Made by a program: the position numbers and the translations under genes. A stretch of 64,000 nt of DNA from Symbiodinium sp. CCMP2592 (taxonomy: Eukaryota > Sar > Dinophyceae > Suessiales > Symbiodiniaceae): contig CAJNDT010000324.1 of assembly GCA_905221615.1 (NCBI GenBank), forward strand, positions 558,001 through 622,000, written 5' to 3'. Shown here one piece after another: positions 62,084 to 64,000 of the stretch. The notes below the pieces were generated by a model. The model was given only the letters and a program-made list of their open reading frames with translations. It made no database searches and was not told the DNA's origin. Each line of letters opens with the position of its first letter. Position 1 is the first letter of the stretch.

Positions 62084-63552
62084 CTGTGGCATGTGATATG
62101 ACAGAACCACAGCAGCTACACAGCTACAATACCGCTAGCCGCTAATCGCGACAGTTGCCACTGACAGTCACAGTTGCGGCAGTTAGGGCTACGGCTACAA
62201 CCAGAGAAGAGAAACCGGACAGCTTCTGACAGCAGAATGGTTTAGTTAAGGTTTAGGGCCTTGACTAGGAGGATTTTATGTTGCTGCTACGGCGCTGTAG
62301 ACCCTGTAGACTGTAGCACTGCGTGTCCCCGTAGCCCTAATTGTTTAAACCATTCTGCTGTCAGAAGCTGTCCGGTTTCTCTTGTTGCTGCTTTGAAAGA
62401 ATCTAGAATATCTAGAGAAGTCACGACGAACGTGTACAGTCTGCAATACAATAATAATACTAATTATTATTGTTATTATTGAAAGCTACTAACTACTAGA
62501 ACCTACGCAGCCACTCGCAACAACTGGGTTTAGATTCTAGACTCCCCTCTGCCGAATCCAGATCATTTTTGCGCTGGTGACCTCACTGGTGGCCCTCATG
62601 TGGTCCAACTCTCAGGCTGCAGATTTGCAGGCCAAGCAGTAGCAGCTAGTCGCAGTAAGCTAGTAAGTAACTGTCCGCCCTCGCAGCATCTGTAGTGAGT
62701 GTAGCACGCAGTGACGCAGTGGCAGCAGAAGTCCAGAAGCAGCTGTCTCAGAAACCGTTTGCAACGAGCTTGGCTCCGGACTCAACTGAAAATGACCGAT
62801 TTAAGCAAAAGCGTTCCTCGGAGGCAAGCGGCAAGAGCAGCAGTCAAAAGTCGAGAGTCTAAAACCCCCGGCCCTATTCCGTAAAGCCGAAGCCCTAAAC
62901 CACTAAACCATCAAGCCTAAACTTCCCGAAACCCTCAATCTCAACCCTAAACCCTCAACCCTAGGCCCTAAACTAAACCATTGAGCCATTGAGCCATTGA
63001 GTATGAGTAATGACTGTAAGATGAAAGCCGTTACGAACGTCATCGCAGCGTTGTAGACATGCCGCAAAGGTCAGAGGAATGAAACAAGATAAACAACTAA
63101 CAAGTATTCAACCATGATTGCAGAACCCCGGCTTCGGGCGGCCCAAGAAGAATCCAAGCCCAAACCGCCCAAACCCAAGGCTCAATGCCAAGGCCCGGCC
63201 CAAGCCCAGGGTCCGAGGCGGCCAGGCCCCGAGTCGGATAGAACAAAAAACAGTGCGGCCCTAGCCATTTAGGACTTAGGCGCAGCTCTGTTTTTAGGTC
63301 CCGCTACCCGCTTACCCTCACCCTACTGCCCTACTGACTCGTGGCCCCACTGTAGCGGTAGCGTTGGCCTGGTGTTAAGGGCTTTTCAGCTGGAATATTT
63401 AGAATTGGAAGCCCTATTTATTGTTGGCCCTAGTTGTACAGGACTGTGAGTACGAGTCTAGAGTCTAGAGTCGGGAGTGTATCTGAGTCCATCTGATACG
63501 GGCCATTTGTCGCAAGCCAAATGCAACAAAGTCAAAAGCCAAACTATCCCGC
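62084..63552 (-). other. Intron A-B, with an inverted-repeat element
   Basis: About 1.47 kb, GC donor at 63552-63551. It includes a 37-bp perfect inverted repeat (62208-62244 and 62346-62382), a TAATAATACTAATTATTATTG patch at 62447-62480, a CCCTAAACCC-like patch at 62870-62975 and TCTAGAGTCTAGAGTC at 63450-63470. A missed small exon is possible. Confidence 0.5.
62208..62382. mobile_element. Inverted-repeat element in the intron
   Basis: Perfect 37-bp arms (AGAGAAACCGGACAGCTTCT... and complement) flank about 100 bp containing GGTTTAGGGCC and GTAGACCCTGTAGACTGTAG. Unlike the PE families the centre is not palindromic. Only copy in the window. Confidence 0.85.
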
Positions 63553-64000
63553 CTGGATCTGCTCGCTGGGCAACTGGGCAAGCTCTGCCGGTGTGAGCAT
63601 GAAGGCGGCTGTCGCGATTTGGTGATGCTTCTCGAGCTCCACTGAGTCTGCATTGAAGCCTTTCTTCTCCAAGGTGTTGATGCTCCGCTGCACGAAGTAC
63701 AGCTGCTGCTTCGAGACGTCGCCTGCGAGGACTTTCCTGACATCCAGTAGCTCTGTCTGTTCGGCAACCAGCTTGTCGACGTTGGCCTGGCCCTTTGTCC
63801 CCGACGTCACACTCCGCTGCTCGGGAGCATCTTTGTCTTTTTTCGTTTTTTTTTCGCATCCGGCTTCGCAGCAGCCGTGAGACCTTTCTTCGGTTCCTTC
63901 TCCTTGCGCTTTTTGGCGTGTGGACCGACATCATCCTGAGCTCTGTCATCCATCCCAGGCAATGCCAAGCCAGGCTGGGTTTGATCGGTCTCGATGAACG
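63553..64000 (-). CDS. Unknown Lys-rich protein, exon A, open at the window edge
   Basis: The minus frame enters from beyond 64000 as FIETDQTQPGLALPGMDDRA and runs through basic clusters (HAKKRKEKEPKKG, AKKKRKKTK) that look like nuclear-localisation signals. At the T9 run 63846-63854 (A9 on the coding strand) the frame is lost. Shifting by one base restores KDKDAPEQRSVTSGTKGQAN and a helical segment ending LPSEQIQ at 63553. One missing A in the homopolymer would explain it (sequencing error or real mutation). The end is either the stop TAG at 63544 or a CAG|GCGGGA donor joining exon B in phase 0. The 5' end of the gene lies outside the window. Confidence 0.65.

Overview
ORGANISM. The window looks like nuclear DNA of a dinoflagellate, most likely a Symbiodiniaceae-type alga (inference; no rRNA or marker gene is present). 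The reasons are: TTTAGGG/CCCTAAA telomere-type heptamers scattered through most of the sequence; a very large Ty1/copia polyprotein with the CKKCG and HKHKG-type N-terminal motifs I associate with dinoflagellate elements; a multi-exon gene whose introns fit AG|G acceptors with GT or GC donors; and every credible coding stretch lying on the minus strand, as in unidirectional dinoflagellate gene blocks.

LAYOUT. (1) 1-45.15 kb is mostly non-coding. It is a mosaic of degenerate telomere-like repeats, micro/minisatellites and about 50 short (60-180 bp) self-complementary elements. I sort these into about 17 families and label them PE-A to PE-P and PE-R (my labels). Two coding islands lie in it on the minus strand: a split gene at 31.2-33.2 kb and an orphan exon candidate near 37.0 kb. 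A dead copia integrase fragment lies at 8.84-9.3 kb. (2) 45.45-55.44 kb is one Ty1/copia-type polyprotein on the minus strand, in three overlapping frames: zinc ribbons - retropepsin-like - RapZ-C-like motif - coiled coil/RS-rich - integrase - 2OG-Fe(II)-dioxygenase-like - DUF488 - reverse transcriptase - RNase H. I could not find LTRs, and no gag is visible. (3) 55.44-57.66 kb is an AT-rich/T-rich tract and unassigned sequence with two identical 12-bp GGCCACGTGGCC palindromes. (4) 58.26-64.0 kb is a minus-strand gene with at least five exons, open at the right edge, of unknown helical product. Its introns share TAGACTC/TCTAGA-rich motifs, and one contains a second copy of the palindromic element found at position 1.

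HOW IT FITS TOGETHER. The host gene and the retroelement are separate units in the same orientation. The palindromic elements avoid the coding exons, and some carry recognisable target-site duplications, so at least some families moved as MITE-like units. Their most striking property is that variant families differ by paired changes in both arms, so the hairpin is kept while the sequence changes. The second notable feature is the retroelement polyprotein, which carries three enzyme-like domains not part of the classical copia set (RapZ-C-like, 2OG-dioxygenase-like, DUF488). Exon boundaries, family labels and domain identities were read by eye and not tested by any search.
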